From SNAP01 sp049671745 (lineage in GTDB: Bacteria > Bacteroidota > Bacteroidia > Bacteroidales > Marinifilaceae), in the NCBI GenBank assembly GCA_049671745.1, contig JBATVL010000091.1, forward strand, positions 1 to 64,000: a stretch of DNA of 64,000 nucleotides. Direction: 5' to 3'. Under the pieces are notes generated by a model, which was not told the DNA's origin, made no database searches, and saw only the letters and a program-made list of their open reading frames with translations. Made by a program: the position numbers and the translations under genes. Position 1 is the first letter of the stretch; every line of letters starts with the position of its first letter. Shown here in pieces: positions 8,601 through 19,000 of this stretch.

Positions 8601-10397
8601 ATTATCGTATACCTTTGAAATGACATCTCCTTTTTCTTCTAGTTTTTCTATATCTTTTTCAAGATTTCTTACTATCTGATCAGTGCTCTGAATTGTTGAG
8701 CCAGAAGGCATTTTAACGTATACATCGAATTGTTTGATCTCTGTTTTTTGCAAACTGTCACTATCTAGTGCCATGCATGATAAAATAGTTATAAAGAAGA
8801 CAATAACAGCTCCAGCTATAGTTTTAGCAGGATTCCTTAAGCACATCTTTAGAAGCAGAATATATATCTGCATTAATCTGTTGTGATAAGGAATTACTTG
8901 AAGATTAATAAAGTTTTTCTTTTTATTTCTTTTAAGAAAGAAATGTGTAGCCATGGGAATCAAAAGCAGTGCAACCACTAGAGATATAGCTAAAGTAGAT
9001 ATGATAGAAACTCCTATGTTTTTACCTATCATCTTCACCATTACATCATCTGCAAATACAAATGGTAAGAATACTGTAATAGTTGTAAGTGTTGCAGCAA
9101 GAACTGAACGCCAAACCTCTTGAGTTCCTTGCGTTACTGCTTTATCAGGGTCCATTCCTCTAGAAGATAATCTATAAATATTCTCCATTACTACTACTGA
9201 ATTATCGAGCAGCATACCTATAGCAAGAGCAATTCCCACTAAAGTAAGAGAGTTTATAGAAATATCGAAGGCATAGAAAAAGTTAAAAGCAGAATAAACA
9301 GAAGCAGGTATAGCTAATGAGATAACAGCAACTATACCAATATTTCTAAGGAATAGCCAAAGAATTATAATAGCCAATACACCTCCAACAATAGCCAGAT
9401 TTATAATCTGGTTAATATTGTCTTCCATTGTCTTAGCCGTATTACTTTGCACGATAATTTGTACATCCTTAGACTTCATTTCTTTATTAATCTTTTCTAT
9501 AGCAATTTTTGCTCTGTCAGAAAGTTCAATAAGATTAACTTGAGTAGTTTTTGTAAGAACAGCAGAGATAGCCTCTTTACCATTTACTCTAGAGTAAGAA
9601 TTTTCTATTTTTAAGCCAAACTTAATATCTGCAATGTCTTTAAGAAGAATAGGTCCTTTGCTGTTAACAACAATATTTCTAAGCTCATTAATGTCATTGT
9701 ATTCTGAGAATACATTAACGAAGAATTGCTTTTTATTATCTATTACTGAACCAACAAAAGTTTTTTCTTTCTGTCCAGAAGATATTAGTGATGCAATTTG
9801 AGAAGGAGTAATATTATAGGCCACACATTTTTCATGATTCAATATAATATCAAGCGATTTCTCTCGTCCACCGTAAAGCTCTACACTTGCTATTCCGTCT
9901 ATGCTTTCTAGCTTTGTCTTTATGTCTTTATCGGTGATATTACGAACTCTATCTACTCCACCAGATCCAATAATCTGAACGGTCATAAACTGATTCTTAA
10001 CAGAGCCCATGCCCGCTTTAAATAGTCTAATATTGAAGCCCTCAGGTAGATTCTTCTTAATCGAGTTTAGTTTCTGTTCAAGTTTAAGATATGCATATTT
10101 TATGTCTACCCCTGAATTGTAGGTAACATTAATCATTGCATTTCTGTTAGAGATACGAGTATTAATCTTGTCTATTCCTTCCATTGCAGAGATTGCTCCC
10201 TCTGTAGGTATAACTCCAGCCTGTTCCATATATGACGGATCAACTTCTGTTTGCGAAGTGACTTGAACCATCAAAACGGGCATGTCAGGAGTAGGATATA
10301 GTTCCATAGATAGCTGTTTATAAGAGAAGAGTCCTAGAAGACTCATCCCTATAAATAGCATACTAATTAGTGTTTTTCTTTTAATAATAAAATTCAT
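5682..10397 (-). CDS. RND efflux transporter fused to an ABC-type ATPase
   Basis: A 1571-residue fusion. Residues 1 to about 1030 are a full RND (AcrB/HAE1-type) inner-membrane pump: an N-terminal membrane helix, two large periplasmic loops, and TM4 with GMLLDNSVVVMEN carrying the conserved Asp of the proton path. After two extra membrane helices comes IKIRNLVKIYD (1109-1119), which matches the first strand of an ABC ATPase. About 175 residues with roughly four membrane helices follow, and the ATPase then continues: Walker A GPNGAGKT at 1317-1324, signature FSGGMKQ at 1417-1423, Walker B ILVVDEP at 1437-1443. The ATPase core therefore seems to be interrupted by a membrane insertion. It is encoded between a normal RND gene and a small ABC permease, with 16-base and 1-base gaps. 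The frame is open throughout, so this is not a frameshift artefact within the window. Confidence 0.9.
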   Translation of the reverse strand: MNFIIKRKTLISMLFIGMSLLGLFSYKQLSMELYPTPDMPVLMVQVTSQTEVDPSYMEQAGVIPTEGAISAMEGIDKINTRISNRNAMINVTYNSGVDIKYAYLKLEQKLNSIKKNLPEGFNIRLFKAGMGSVKNQFMTVQIIGSGGVDRVRNITDKDIKTKLESIDGIASVELYGGREKSLDIILNHEKCVAYNITPSQIASLISSGQKEKTFVGSVIDNKKQFFVNVFSEYNDINELRNIVVNSKGPILLKDIADIKFGLKIENSYSRVNGKEAISAVLTKTTQVNLIELSDRAKIAIEKINKEMKSKDVQIIVQSNTAKTMEDNINQIINLAIVGGVLAIIILWLFLRNIGIVAVISLAIPASVYSAFNFFYAFDISINSLTLVGIALAIGMLLDNSVVVMENIYRLSSRGMDPDKAVTQGTQEVWRSVLAATLTTITVFLPFVFADDVMVKMIGKNIGVSIISTLAISLVVALLLIPMATHFFLKRNKKKNFINLQVIPYHNRLMQIYILLLKMCLRNPAKTIAGAVIVFFITILSCMALDSDSLQKTEIKQFDVYVKMPSGSTIQSTDQIVRNLEKDIEKLEEKGDVISKVYDNEAQITVKIKEDFEETNTRKLSDIRKELEEIAEKQFFSGAEVSLEASEASEKFRGGGDDMGSSMLSMFGVGSSSEKIVIKGQDFDKMTNLAQDIKYYVDEIEEISFTRLNYSESAPEAKLSFDQHLMGIYGITPSMIASELKSFNNQTSTTSVFKDGNDTYAINIKDEEADRLEKLKQTQKRDIDDLKELVIQGSNKSNHRLSSFSSILKSPGKAQIKRVNQEKEIAIKYYIDEEVQKDKTLLGSTRTQIDDIVSKLKLPAGIAVEVIHKEDTTSAYGFMVISAFALIFMILASVFESISAPFVLMFSIPLAAIGSFIGLIFAGHSLFNSNTIIGFIILLGVVVNNGIILIDYTKILRKRGFNKNRAVIMAGMARVRPILITAITTIVAMFPLALGDQEYVSAIGAPFAVTVIGGLAVSTLLTLIFIPTMYLAMESALKWLRELSIPTKIVMLALVSTFTALIFIYEDSLIYQVLYLFIIIVGVPVIIYFVINSLRKVDTTIIGEDEEITIKIRNLVKIYDRESKLQREWLSGKKIRERLGLANSFEKLSDMREILWQVPILGFLLYFTYSYLSSAFNISVFAFLVWRLSVYILATFKKYLEFNEKKRLFKLLKITHWCIFWFLPIVNIIFVSVANKQITGAIIVGILHYTGILVVRLSNKIHKEKIKIDSISGRFGGIKRFSYNFVKKVPIIGKKHTPFKANKGISLDIKTGMFGLLGPNGAGKTTLMRTICGVFEQTYGKIWINGIDTNEKREELQGLIGYLPQEFGTYENLTSWEFLDYQAILKGIKDPDTRYNRVKQVLESVHMIENKDKKIGGFSGGMKQRIGIAQTLLHLPRILVVDEPTAGLDPRERIRFRNLLVELSKKRIVIFSTHIIEDIASSCNQVAVIAKGELKYFGEPQNMTDMANGHVWQFEVPANEFEEATKGYLVIHHMNMGDNIRVRCLAKDSPYESAINVNPLLEDSYLWLIKQN

Positions 10398-10413
10398 CTA
10401 TCTTATGTATTTA

Positions 10414-13400
10414 TTATTTTTTTACAAAAAGCCTGTCTATTGTATAATAAAGACAAGGAATAACAATAAGAGTAAGAAGGGTAGATGTGATTAATCCCCC
10501 AATTACAGCAATAGCCATAGGCGAACGTAATGCTGCCGATTCTCCAAATCCAAATGTAAGAGGAAGTAGAGCAAGAATAGTTGTTAAACTGGTCATTATA
10601 ATCGGTCTGATTCTTTGTAGTCCTGCCTCTTTAATAGCTTCTTTAAGTTCCATGCCTTTACCCTTAAGTCGGTTTATAGCATCTACCAAAATAATGGAGT
10701 CATTTACCGCTATACCTACCAGCATGATTATACCAATATATGCCATGATATTAAGCGATTGTCCAAGAATAAAGAAAGAGAATAGAGAACCTGCCACAGC
10801 TAGTGGAATACTTAAAAGAATAGTAAATGGGTGAACTAAAGATTCGAATTGTGAAGCCATTACCATATACACCAGAATAATAGAAAGCATAAGAGCAAAA
10901 GCTAGTGAACCGAATGACTCAGCTCTTTTAGCTTCTTCTCCACCTATCTTAATTCTGTAGTTAGAAGGTAAATCTATAGTAGCTATATCTTTTTTGACCT
11001 CAGTCACTACTTTGTCAAGTACTGCACCTTTTCTAAGATTAGCAGATATCTTACCAATTCTATTTTGTGCTTTACGTTCTATCTCTTTAGGAGAATAATT
11101 CATCTCTATTTTAGCAATTTCTGCTAAACGGTACTTTTTACCTCCAGATATAACTTCAAGATTAGAGAGTTGAGAAATATTAACCTCAGGTAAGGCAATG
11201 CGGATATTTTTTAATTCTCCACCTTTCTCAATACTTCCAGCTTCTTTACCAGAAAGAATATCTTTTATTTGAGCAGTAACATTATTTATGTCTATGCCAA
11301 GTACACCAGCTCTTAGTCTATCTATCTTCACATCAATCTCAGGAGCTCCTTTTTCGAAAGAAGAACTTATCTCGTATAATTTATCGTTAGTGTGAAGTTT
11401 TTGGTTAATCTGCTTACTAATTTTTTCTAGCTCTTTAGCATCTTTACCGTATACTTCAATAACAATAGGTGCTTCGTCGTTTCCAAGTACTGAACTTAGA
11501 GCAGATTTATCGTTCTTAAACTCTATATTTATACCTGAATGGCCTTTAATGTTCTTATTTAGATAAGTCATTAGTTGTCCAACAGCAAGTTTAGAATCTT
11601 CCTTAAGTTTAATATCTATATTAGCAGTATTCTTATCTTCTTGAGATCCCTTAGATGCAGAAGAAGTCATAGATGGACCAGTATGAGAATAGATATAATC
11701 AAGATCATCACCAACAACATCTCTTACCATAGATTCAACCGATTTAACAGTGTTAGCAGTTTTGTGTAAATCGCTACCCTCAGGAAGAGTGACCTTAATG
11801 GCAAACTTTTTAGATTCTGTTTTAGGCATAAAATCACTACCTATTAGAGGAACAAGCAATATAGATGCACCAACAATTACGAAGGTAGAAATGATGATAG
11901 GATATCTCTTAGCTATTACTTTATTAAGAAAATCAGCATACCACGCAAATTTAGAATTAGCTTCTTTTGCTTTTGGTTTGAATCCAGCCTTAATAAACTT
12001 AGAAGATAACATAGGAATCACTAATATTGCTACAAATAACGAAGACAATAAAGAGAAGGCTACAGTCCATGCTTGGTCTTTGAATAATTCTCCTGAAGCT
12101 CCATGAAGATAAACAATAGGAAGGAATACAACAATAGTTGTAATTGTAGAAGCAGTAATCGCTCCTGCTACTTCCGAAGTACCTTTAATAGCTGCCTCTT
12201 TCGGAGATAATCCTTTTTCTATATTCCTAAATATACTCTCCATGACGACAATGGCATTATCCACTAACATACCAGCTCCAAGGGCAAGTCCTCCAAGAGT
12301 CATAATGTTTAGAGATAATCCATTAAAATACATAAGATTGAATGTAGCAATAATAGATATTGGTATAGATACACTAACAATTAGAGTAGTGTTTATTCTT
12401 CTTAAGAAGATAAATAATACTACCATAGCTAGAAGAATACCAGTAATAGCAGAATCTTTAACTTCATTGATAGCATCAGAGATAAACTTACCTTGATTTC
12501 TAATTACGTGAAATTTATATCCAGGTAATGCTTTCTCTATGTCCTTTAAACTAGCACTTAATTTTTCTATAGCAGAAACAGTATTGAATTTAGTTTCCTT
12601 GTAAATATTAAGTCCTAAACATCTTTTACCATTATAATAAACAATATTATCTGGTTCTTTATTGGCAAGTCTAACAGTTGCTATATCTTTTAAATAGATA
12701 GGAGCTTTGTCTTTTTTTGCTTGTGTAGATGAATTGTTTGCAGTTTGTTTTTTAGAAGAAAAGCCAATAATAACATTTTCTAAATCGTTGATGTTATCTA
12801 TTATCTTAACGCCTTTGACAGTATATTGTATTCCACCTTCAGTAATCTTACCACCAGATATATTTCTGTCTAGACTTCTAATTTTAGTAACAATATCATT
12901 AGTTGTTAGTCCATAAGATTTAAGAAGATAATCGTTAGTTCTAACCAATATCTCTGATTTCTCTTGTCCAGTGATGTTTACATCTGCTATACCTTCTATA
13001 CGTATAAGTTCGTTACGAATATATGTCTCAGCAGTTTTTCGTAATTCATTCATATTTGTGATGCTTTCATGCTCTAAGGCAATAAGCATAATAGGTTCTG
13101 CATTTGGATCGTATCGGCTTATATTAAATTCCGAGATGTCTTCGTTTTGTGAATAAGAAGAGAGAGCTTTCTGAATATCCAGGAAAGCAGCATCCATATC
13201 TTGTTCCCAGTTATATTCTATGCTGATATTTGCTCTACCAACCTTTGAAGTACTGGATACAGAAAGAACACCTTCTTGACGAGAAGCTTGTGCCTCTATT
13301 GGTTCTATATATTGCTTTTCTATTTCCTCTGGGGGTCTTTCTCCTGCCTTCATCTCTATATAAAGATGAGGGTTTGTAAGATTTGGAAATAGGTCGGTAC

Positions 13401-13500
13401 CTAGTTTGTCGTATGATATATACCCTAGAAGAATAATTCCTAGTATCATCATCAGTACAGTAACTGGATACTTGACTGAAAAACTTGTAATATTTCTCAT
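10414..13500 (-). CDS. RND family efflux transporter, inner-membrane pump
   Basis: A 1028-residue RND transporter of the HAE1/AcrB type, which uses the proton gradient to move drugs or other amphiphiles from the periplasm or inner membrane into an outer-membrane channel. The usual plan is visible: TM1 at the N-terminus, two periplasmic loops (about 40-330 and 555-860), and two sets of membrane helices. TM4 contains GMLVDNAIVVMES with the conserved proton-relay Asp. It is full length and a normal single-domain member, in contrast to the fused paralogue next to it. The upstream gene is the adaptor protein, the downstream one the RND-ABC fusion, so the two pumps may form a heteromer as MdtB and MdtC do (inference). 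Confidence 0.95.
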   Translation of the reverse strand: MRNITSFSVKYPVTVLMMILGIILLGYISYDKLGTDLFPNLTNPHLYIEMKAGERPPEEIEKQYIEPIEAQASRQEGVLSVSSTSKVGRANISIEYNWEQDMDAAFLDIQKALSSYSQNEDISEFNISRYDPNAEPIMLIALEHESITNMNELRKTAETYIRNELIRIEGIADVNITGQEKSEILVRTNDYLLKSYGLTTNDIVTKIRSLDRNISGGKITEGGIQYTVKGVKIIDNINDLENVIIGFSSKKQTANNSSTQAKKDKAPIYLKDIATVRLANKEPDNIVYYNGKRCLGLNIYKETKFNTVSAIEKLSASLKDIEKALPGYKFHVIRNQGKFISDAINEVKDSAITGILLAMVVLFIFLRRINTTLIVSVSIPISIIATFNLMYFNGLSLNIMTLGGLALGAGMLVDNAIVVMESIFRNIEKGLSPKEAAIKGTSEVAGAITASTITTIVVFLPIVYLHGASGELFKDQAWTVAFSLLSSLFVAILVIPMLSSKFIKAGFKPKAKEANSKFAWYADFLNKVIAKRYPIIISTFVIVGASILLVPLIGSDFMPKTESKKFAIKVTLPEGSDLHKTANTVKSVESMVRDVVGDDLDYIYSHTGPSMTSSASKGSQEDKNTANIDIKLKEDSKLAVGQLMTYLNKNIKGHSGINIEFKNDKSALSSVLGNDEAPIVIEVYGKDAKELEKISKQINQKLHTNDKLYEISSSFEKGAPEIDVKIDRLRAGVLGIDINNVTAQIKDILSGKEAGSIEKGGELKNIRIALPEVNISQLSNLEVISGGKKYRLAEIAKIEMNYSPKEIERKAQNRIGKISANLRKGAVLDKVVTEVKKDIATIDLPSNYRIKIGGEEAKRAESFGSLAFALMLSIILVYMVMASQFESLVHPFTILLSIPLAVAGSLFSFFILGQSLNIMAYIGIIMLVGIAVNDSIILVDAINRLKGKGMELKEAIKEAGLQRIRPIIMTSLTTILALLPLTFGFGESAALRSPMAIAVIGGLITSTLLTLIVIPCLYYTIDRLFVKK

Positions 13501-13543
13501 ATTTCTTTTGTTTAAACTCTTTTAATGGAAATGCTAGGGTTAA

Positions 13544-14602
13544 TTACTTAATAATCTTAAGTTTAGAGTCAGCAGTCAGCATTTCGTATCCAGAGATAAT
13601 AAGACGTTGATTCTTTTCTAATCCACTAAGAACTTGTACTTGAGTATCAGTTTCTAGTCCTGTCTTAATACTTATTTCTCTAGCTCTATTTCTTTCCACA
13701 ATAAAAACAGTTTTATTACCATTATCATCTTTAATAATCTCTTTAGGAATAACTATAGCAGAATCTATTTTTTGAGTAATAATATCTGCTTTAATAAACA
13801 TACCAGGACGTAGTTTTCTATTATTATTAACTATCTCTATATACCCGTTGAATGTTCTGGTATCAGGATTAACAGCAGGTGATATTTGAGAAACACGACC
13901 AATAAGAGTATCATTCTTTAAAGCATAATTAGTAACATTAATTTTATTACCAACTTTTACAGTTTCTATATTGTTTTCTGAGAATTGAACTGCCATATAC
14001 ATCTTGTCATAATCCATTAGTTGAACAAGTTTTTCACCAGCTGGAATATTATTGTTTGCTGTATGATATGGAAGTGCTACAATAACAGATTTGAATGGAG
14101 CTCTTATATTTAGTTTCTCTAGATTAATCTTTGCAGTCTCTAAGCTATATTTTGCATTTATATATGAACTTTCAGAGTTATTAACCTCTTTTTGAGTAAT
14201 ACCACCTTTTTTGAGAAGGCGTTTTTGTGCATCCCATTCGTTATCAGCAATCTTTAATCCTAGTTCTTTTGAATTGTATTGTATTCCGTTGACATAAGCT
14301 TCATTAGAAAGTCGTATAATGACAGTACCTTTATTAACAAGATCTCCTAATTGGTATACTTTCCCTGTTTTAGGATTTTTCATTAATTGATACTTACCAG
14401 CTGCTTCATTAGCAATCTCAGTTGTTTTTGTAGCCATTGCAGTTCCTGTTGTACTTACAATCTTTTGAATAGATGTAAGAGCTATAGGTTTTACTTTTAC
14501 TGGATTACTTACTTCGTTGTAGTTGCTATAGTCGCCACTCCCACATGAAGTTAAAAGAGCAATGCTCGTGATTCCGATTATATATTTAAGTGTTGTATTC
14601 AT
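13544..14602 (-). CDS. Efflux periplasmic adaptor (membrane fusion protein), lipoprotein
   Basis: A 352-residue adaptor that would bridge the inner-membrane pumps to TolC. A signal peptide ends in the lipobox LLTSC, with the lipidated Cys at residue 20. A biotinyl-lipoyl-like half and a short alpha-helical hairpin follow (about 85-165), then the beta-barrel domain (KLRPGMFIKADI near 265) typical of the AcrA/RND adaptor family. The hairpin is short. It is the only adaptor in an operon with two RND proteins and two ABC modules, so it may serve all of them. Gaps of 6 and 43 bases separate it from its neighbours. Confidence 0.92.
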   Translation of the reverse strand: MNTTLKYIIGITSIALLTSCGSGDYSNYNEVSNPVKVKPIALTSIQKIVSTTGTAMATKTTEIANEAAGKYQLMKNPKTGKVYQLGDLVNKGTVIIRLSNEAYVNGIQYNSKELGLKIADNEWDAQKRLLKKGGITQKEVNNSESSYINAKYSLETAKINLEKLNIRAPFKSVIVALPYHTANNNIPAGEKLVQLMDYDKMYMAVQFSENNIETVKVGNKINVTNYALKNDTLIGRVSQISPAVNPDTRTFNGYIEIVNNNRKLRPGMFIKADIITQKIDSAIVIPKEIIKDDNGNKTVFIVERNRAREISIKTGLETDTQVQVLSGLEKNQRLIISGYEMLTADSKLKIIK

Positions 14603-14608
14603 TTTGTA

Positions 14609-16069
14609 TTATTTTAAAAGGTTAACAGGTAAGTAAGATTTGTTGTTTTCAAAGTCCCAAAGAGTCTGAATTTTTAAATTAAGAACCTCTAGTTTATATG
14701 ATATAAGTGCATTTGTCAATGCTTGTTTCTTTTTTGTAAGTTGGTCTTGAAACAATTGTAAGTCCATACCAGTAAGGTTTCCTGTTCTATACTTCTCAAG
14801 ATTTAAGTCATAAGTCCTTTTAGAATTTTCAGTATTTTGCTTAGCGATCTCAATTTGACTAAGAAGGTTTGGTAGGTTTCTACATATCTTTCTAATACCA
14901 ATTTCTATAGATTTCTTTTCCTCTGTAGCATCAATTTTATTTGATTCTATAGAAGCTTGAGATGCTTTTACTCTTGCTTTATTAGCTCCCCAATCCCAAA
15001 CAGGAATGCTTAATTTAAGAGAAACAGCTTGGTCGTCTTCAGGATTTGAAAACATGTTATTTGCAGATTTATCTTGTCCTAATAATCCGAAAGAGGCAGA
15101 AATACTTCCTTTAAATTCTTTTCTTGCTTTAGTCTTAATAAGAGTAAATAGAGCTTCTTCCATAGAAATCTCTTTCTGTCTAAGTTCCATTCTTTGTAAC
15201 AAACCATAATGAACAGCTTGTTTCATTTCTACTTCAAGTTTGTCTGCACTAACATTAGCAAGAATAAGAAAATCCCTATCTAAGTCGATTCCTAATGCTT
15301 GTTTGAAGTTATCTTTTGTATTTTCAAGATCAATCTCTTTATTATATAAGTCAGATCTAGAAGAGGCAAAGTTCACCTCTGCTTGGAATAATTCTTCTTT
15401 TTTTAATAAACCAGCCTCTACCTTATCTTTTACAAGAGTATAGTTGGCTTCTTGGTTCTTAAATGCGTCTTTGGCAATAGTCAGATTCTTTTGTGCTTGG
15501 TATACTGCATAGAATTGTTGAGTAACAGATTTTTCTATGTTTAATTCTTGAAGTGCGTAATTTATTTTAGCATTTTCGAATGACCATTCTAACTCTTTAA
15601 GAGCCATCTTAGTTCTGTTGTAAGTAAAAAGAGGTTGTTCTAGCCTTAAATATAATTTATTAGAGAAAGTCTTATTACTTGCTTGATCACTTTTAGAATC
15701 TTGATACGATAATCTATTGTTTAAAGAGATAGTACCATCAGTGAATTTGATAGGCTGAGCAACTATAAATGTTCCAGATGAAGATTTTGTTTCGCTTGCA
15801 TACCATGTTGAAGTTCTTTTATCGAAACTTCTATTTTTAGAATAAGCAAAAGGATTCAAATCAAGAGAGAATTGTGATTTCAATCCTGCATTTTGTGCTT
15901 TAAGATTTTCTTTACTTTGAAATAAGCTAAGCTTAGATTGTTTCAACTGTGGACTGTTTTCTTCTGCTATTTTAAGCACTCTTTCTAATGTAAATGTTTC
16001 TTTCTCTTGCCCAAAAGAGAAGGTGCATGTAGCTAATATTGTAGCTACTAATAATACTATCTTTTTCAT
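14609..16069 (-). CDS. TolC family outer-membrane efflux protein
   Basis: A 486-residue outer-membrane channel protein. A cleavable signal peptide (MKKIVLLVATILATCTFSFG) is followed by the two long repeated helical halves of the TolC family, recognisable by stretches such as TLERVLKIAEENSP near residue 27, typical of OEP repeats. As a trimer it would form the beta-barrel and periplasmic tunnel through which substrates leave the cell. It lies between the ABC permease-peptidase fusion (10-base gap) and the adaptor (6-base gap), and completes a tripartite pump encoded in one operon. Confidence 0.93.
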   Translation of the reverse strand: MKKIVLLVATILATCTFSFGQEKETFTLERVLKIAEENSPQLKQSKLSLFQSKENLKAQNAGLKSQFSLDLNPFAYSKNRSFDKRTSTWYASETKSSSGTFIVAQPIKFTDGTISLNNRLSYQDSKSDQASNKTFSNKLYLRLEQPLFTYNRTKMALKELEWSFENAKINYALQELNIEKSVTQQFYAVYQAQKNLTIAKDAFKNQEANYTLVKDKVEAGLLKKEELFQAEVNFASSRSDLYNKEIDLENTKDNFKQALGIDLDRDFLILANVSADKLEVEMKQAVHYGLLQRMELRQKEISMEEALFTLIKTKARKEFKGSISASFGLLGQDKSANNMFSNPEDDQAVSLKLSIPVWDWGANKARVKASQASIESNKIDATEEKKSIEIGIRKICRNLPNLLSQIEIAKQNTENSKRTYDLNLEKYRTGNLTGMDLQLFQDQLTKKKQALTNALISYKLEVLNLKIQTLWDFENNKSYLPVNLLK

Positions 16070-16079
16070 ATATCTTTTG

Positions 16080-19000
16080 TTAATCTTTTTTTATCCATTT
16101 AACTGCATCAGCTACAATAGAACGTGAGCCAGAATTATCTGTTAATTCTACTTTTGCTTTGCCTTTACTAAAATAATAATAACCTAAAGAGAACCAACCT
16201 TTATCATTGTCTCCATCTAAATCTAGTTCTACATTTGTTGTTTCACCCTCAGCAATTATATTTAAATTGTATATAGTTGAATTATTTTTCTTACTTCCTC
16301 TTTTACCGTATGTCCAAGTATTGGTGTTGTAGAAGAAATAAACCTCATAATATCCATCTTTCTTAATATTGGCAGTCCATACAGCTTTCTTGTTATTTTC
16401 GTTGCTATGTGCATAATAAGCCGAGCGTATATATTTACCGTATTGTCCATCTTTAGTAAAAAGAGACCATCTAGAAGGTGGGTTCCAAGGTCGCATAGAC
16501 TTATATTTATCTTTAGCTTCTTTTTTAGTGCTAGAAAGATATTTCTTTAATGCCTTTTCTTGAATGTTCTCAATTAATTTGAATTCCTTATCTTCATTAT
16601 CAACAATAATTATATTATCGTTTTTCTTTATTTCGACTTTTCTAATACCGCTAAAAGCTTGTTCTTTAGATTCTTCAAAGCTTTCGAAACGTTTAGTTAT
16701 CTTAGCTGGTATATTTTTAGATACAACAGTGTTTGCTGTAAAAACAACAGGTTTTTTAGTCGTTAATATTCCGATTTCATAAGAAGTATTTGCTTTTAGG
16801 TAGTAAGAAAATTCAAGTGCACTGGCTTGTCTTTTTGCTCTCGATTTTCGTCCGCCTTTTCCTCCTTTAGTTCTCACTTTAATATTAACAATACCGTCTA
16901 CATCTTCAAGGTTGGCAATTCGAATTTTAATCTGGTATTTTTGATTCTCTCCATCTTTTACAGTGTAAGACTCTACATCTTCAAGCTTGTATCCTGGTAT
17001 TTTAGAAGATTTATACCATTGCTCCATCTGCTTCTGTATATCTATGTTATATTTCGTTTTTAACAATTTAAGAAGTGAATTTATATCAACTGATTTATAC
17101 ATATTATGCTTGTAGAAATCTGTTAATGTCTTTCTCAATTGTTTTTTGTTAAGGTCACCTGTTATAAGAGCTTTAAGAAAATCTGCTTTGTTTTGCATTA
17201 TGTTTGATAGATCTTCTTCGTAATCCCCAGCATCTTCAAGAATATCTTCAAGTTTTTTATTGTCTAGAATAAGATTTGCCTTCTCTTGTGGAGTGATACC
17301 ACCCAACATTTCCATCCATCTTGAACCTCTTCCTTGCGATTCATCTTTGGTTAGATTTTCAATGATTCCTCCAATAATAGGGTATTCCTTAGAATAAATA
17401 TTATTTGTGAATGTATAGAAATTAGGGTATATAGAATACACCTTAGTATTTATATCTGTACCAGATATAGCATTTTCTCCATTATTCCAAACAATTTTGT
17501 TTGCTTTCTCATCAGTCTGGAAAATATTATACATCTGCCTGCTAAATATCTCGGCTCTTATGTCTTTCTCTTTAACATTTTCATCTTCTCTACTTCTCCA
17601 TTTCATTGTTCTACTAAATCTTTTAGCAAAATCACCTTGTGGAAGAGTAAATCCAAGTTCTGGAACGAAAATGATTTCTGGTTGTACTGTTTCTTGATGG
17701 CTAGTCCAAAGTCTATTATAAGTATAAAAAGAAACTGGAGCCTCTACAATAGTAAGTCTTTTGTAAGGATAGTTTCTGTTTTGTTTAAGCTCATAATCGC
17801 TCATCATTGCTTTAATAAGAGAAGGTAGAGTGTCTTTTAAGCCTTCAAAAACAGGTGTATAATAATCGTGTCCTTTTTTAAAATGTATACTGTATATGAT
17901 AGAATCTACTTTTATTTCTTGCTTCTCGTAATCGCCTATCATTAAAGATATTTGAGTAAGAGGTTTTTCTGTTTTAAAGAAAAATGTTCCATCTTCCAGC
18001 TTTTGCATATTACCTTGAGATATAGCTGTAAGTCCCTCTTTTGTTTTAACCTTTAGAGAGTAGTTAGAGAATTTATATCTACCTATAGATGGTTTTTGTG
18101 GATTATACGCAAAACCAGCTGTTGGATACCAATTGCTTTCAGGAGTAAGAAATAAGTAATGACTCTCCAAAAAGGAATACTTTTTTGGAACTATTAAATT
18201 ATAATAAGATAATTTTTCCTTTAATAGTTTCTCAGAAACATCTGCAAAACATACTCTTTCGTCAATTCCTCCTGAGTATTTAATACTAATTGTCTTTTGT
18301 TCCTTTACTGAGATATTATCCTCTATTTCTATAATGTTTTCTTTTCTACTGAACTTTAAGTCTGTACTATTACATTTTATGCTCTCTATTATAAGTCCAG
18401 GATTTAAACTGATTATATATCTGTTTAAATCTTTTTTATTGTTGTTGATGATTTCTAGATTTACTGTACATGATATACTTTCTCCTTCGTGTAATAATGA
18501 TATATCGTTTTTAAGGAAATCAACAGTTGGAGTATTAAAGTACTCATTATTAATACTTGCAAATTCAGTCTTTTTCTTTAGAGAATTAACATTGTCTAGC
18601 CATATCTCAGAAAGGCAAAAAACTCCAGATATAATACATAGTAATGATATAAGAAGATATCTCTTTATTTTTTTAGGAGAATTGGCTAAACGATCAATCT
18701 TAACAATAGTTAGGAATATTAAACCTATACCTATAAGAAGATATCCACCTCTATGTAGTAAAACCTCTGTTAAGTTTGAGAATCCAACTATATCTGAATA
18801 AAGTAGAGGTAGGTGGAAAGATGTATAATCGAAAATAGGACTCATTCTAGAGCCTAAATATATTACACATGTTACAACATATCCAAGTAAGAGTAGGAAT
18901 GTGATAGATTGATTCTTAACGAAAGACATACATACAAAAGCTAATCCAAATATGAAGATAAGCGATGGTACTGATATTAATAGTGGATAAATAATGTAGG

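Noticed and set aside
11750..12106. Plus-strand frame of 118 codons inside the RND gene
   Set aside because: Antisense to a strongly conserved RND region; explained by codon bias of the real gene.
18334..18801. Plus-strand frame of 155 codons inside the permease-peptidase fusion gene
   Set aside because: Antisense to membrane-helix coding sequence, which often gives long hydrophobic shadow frames.
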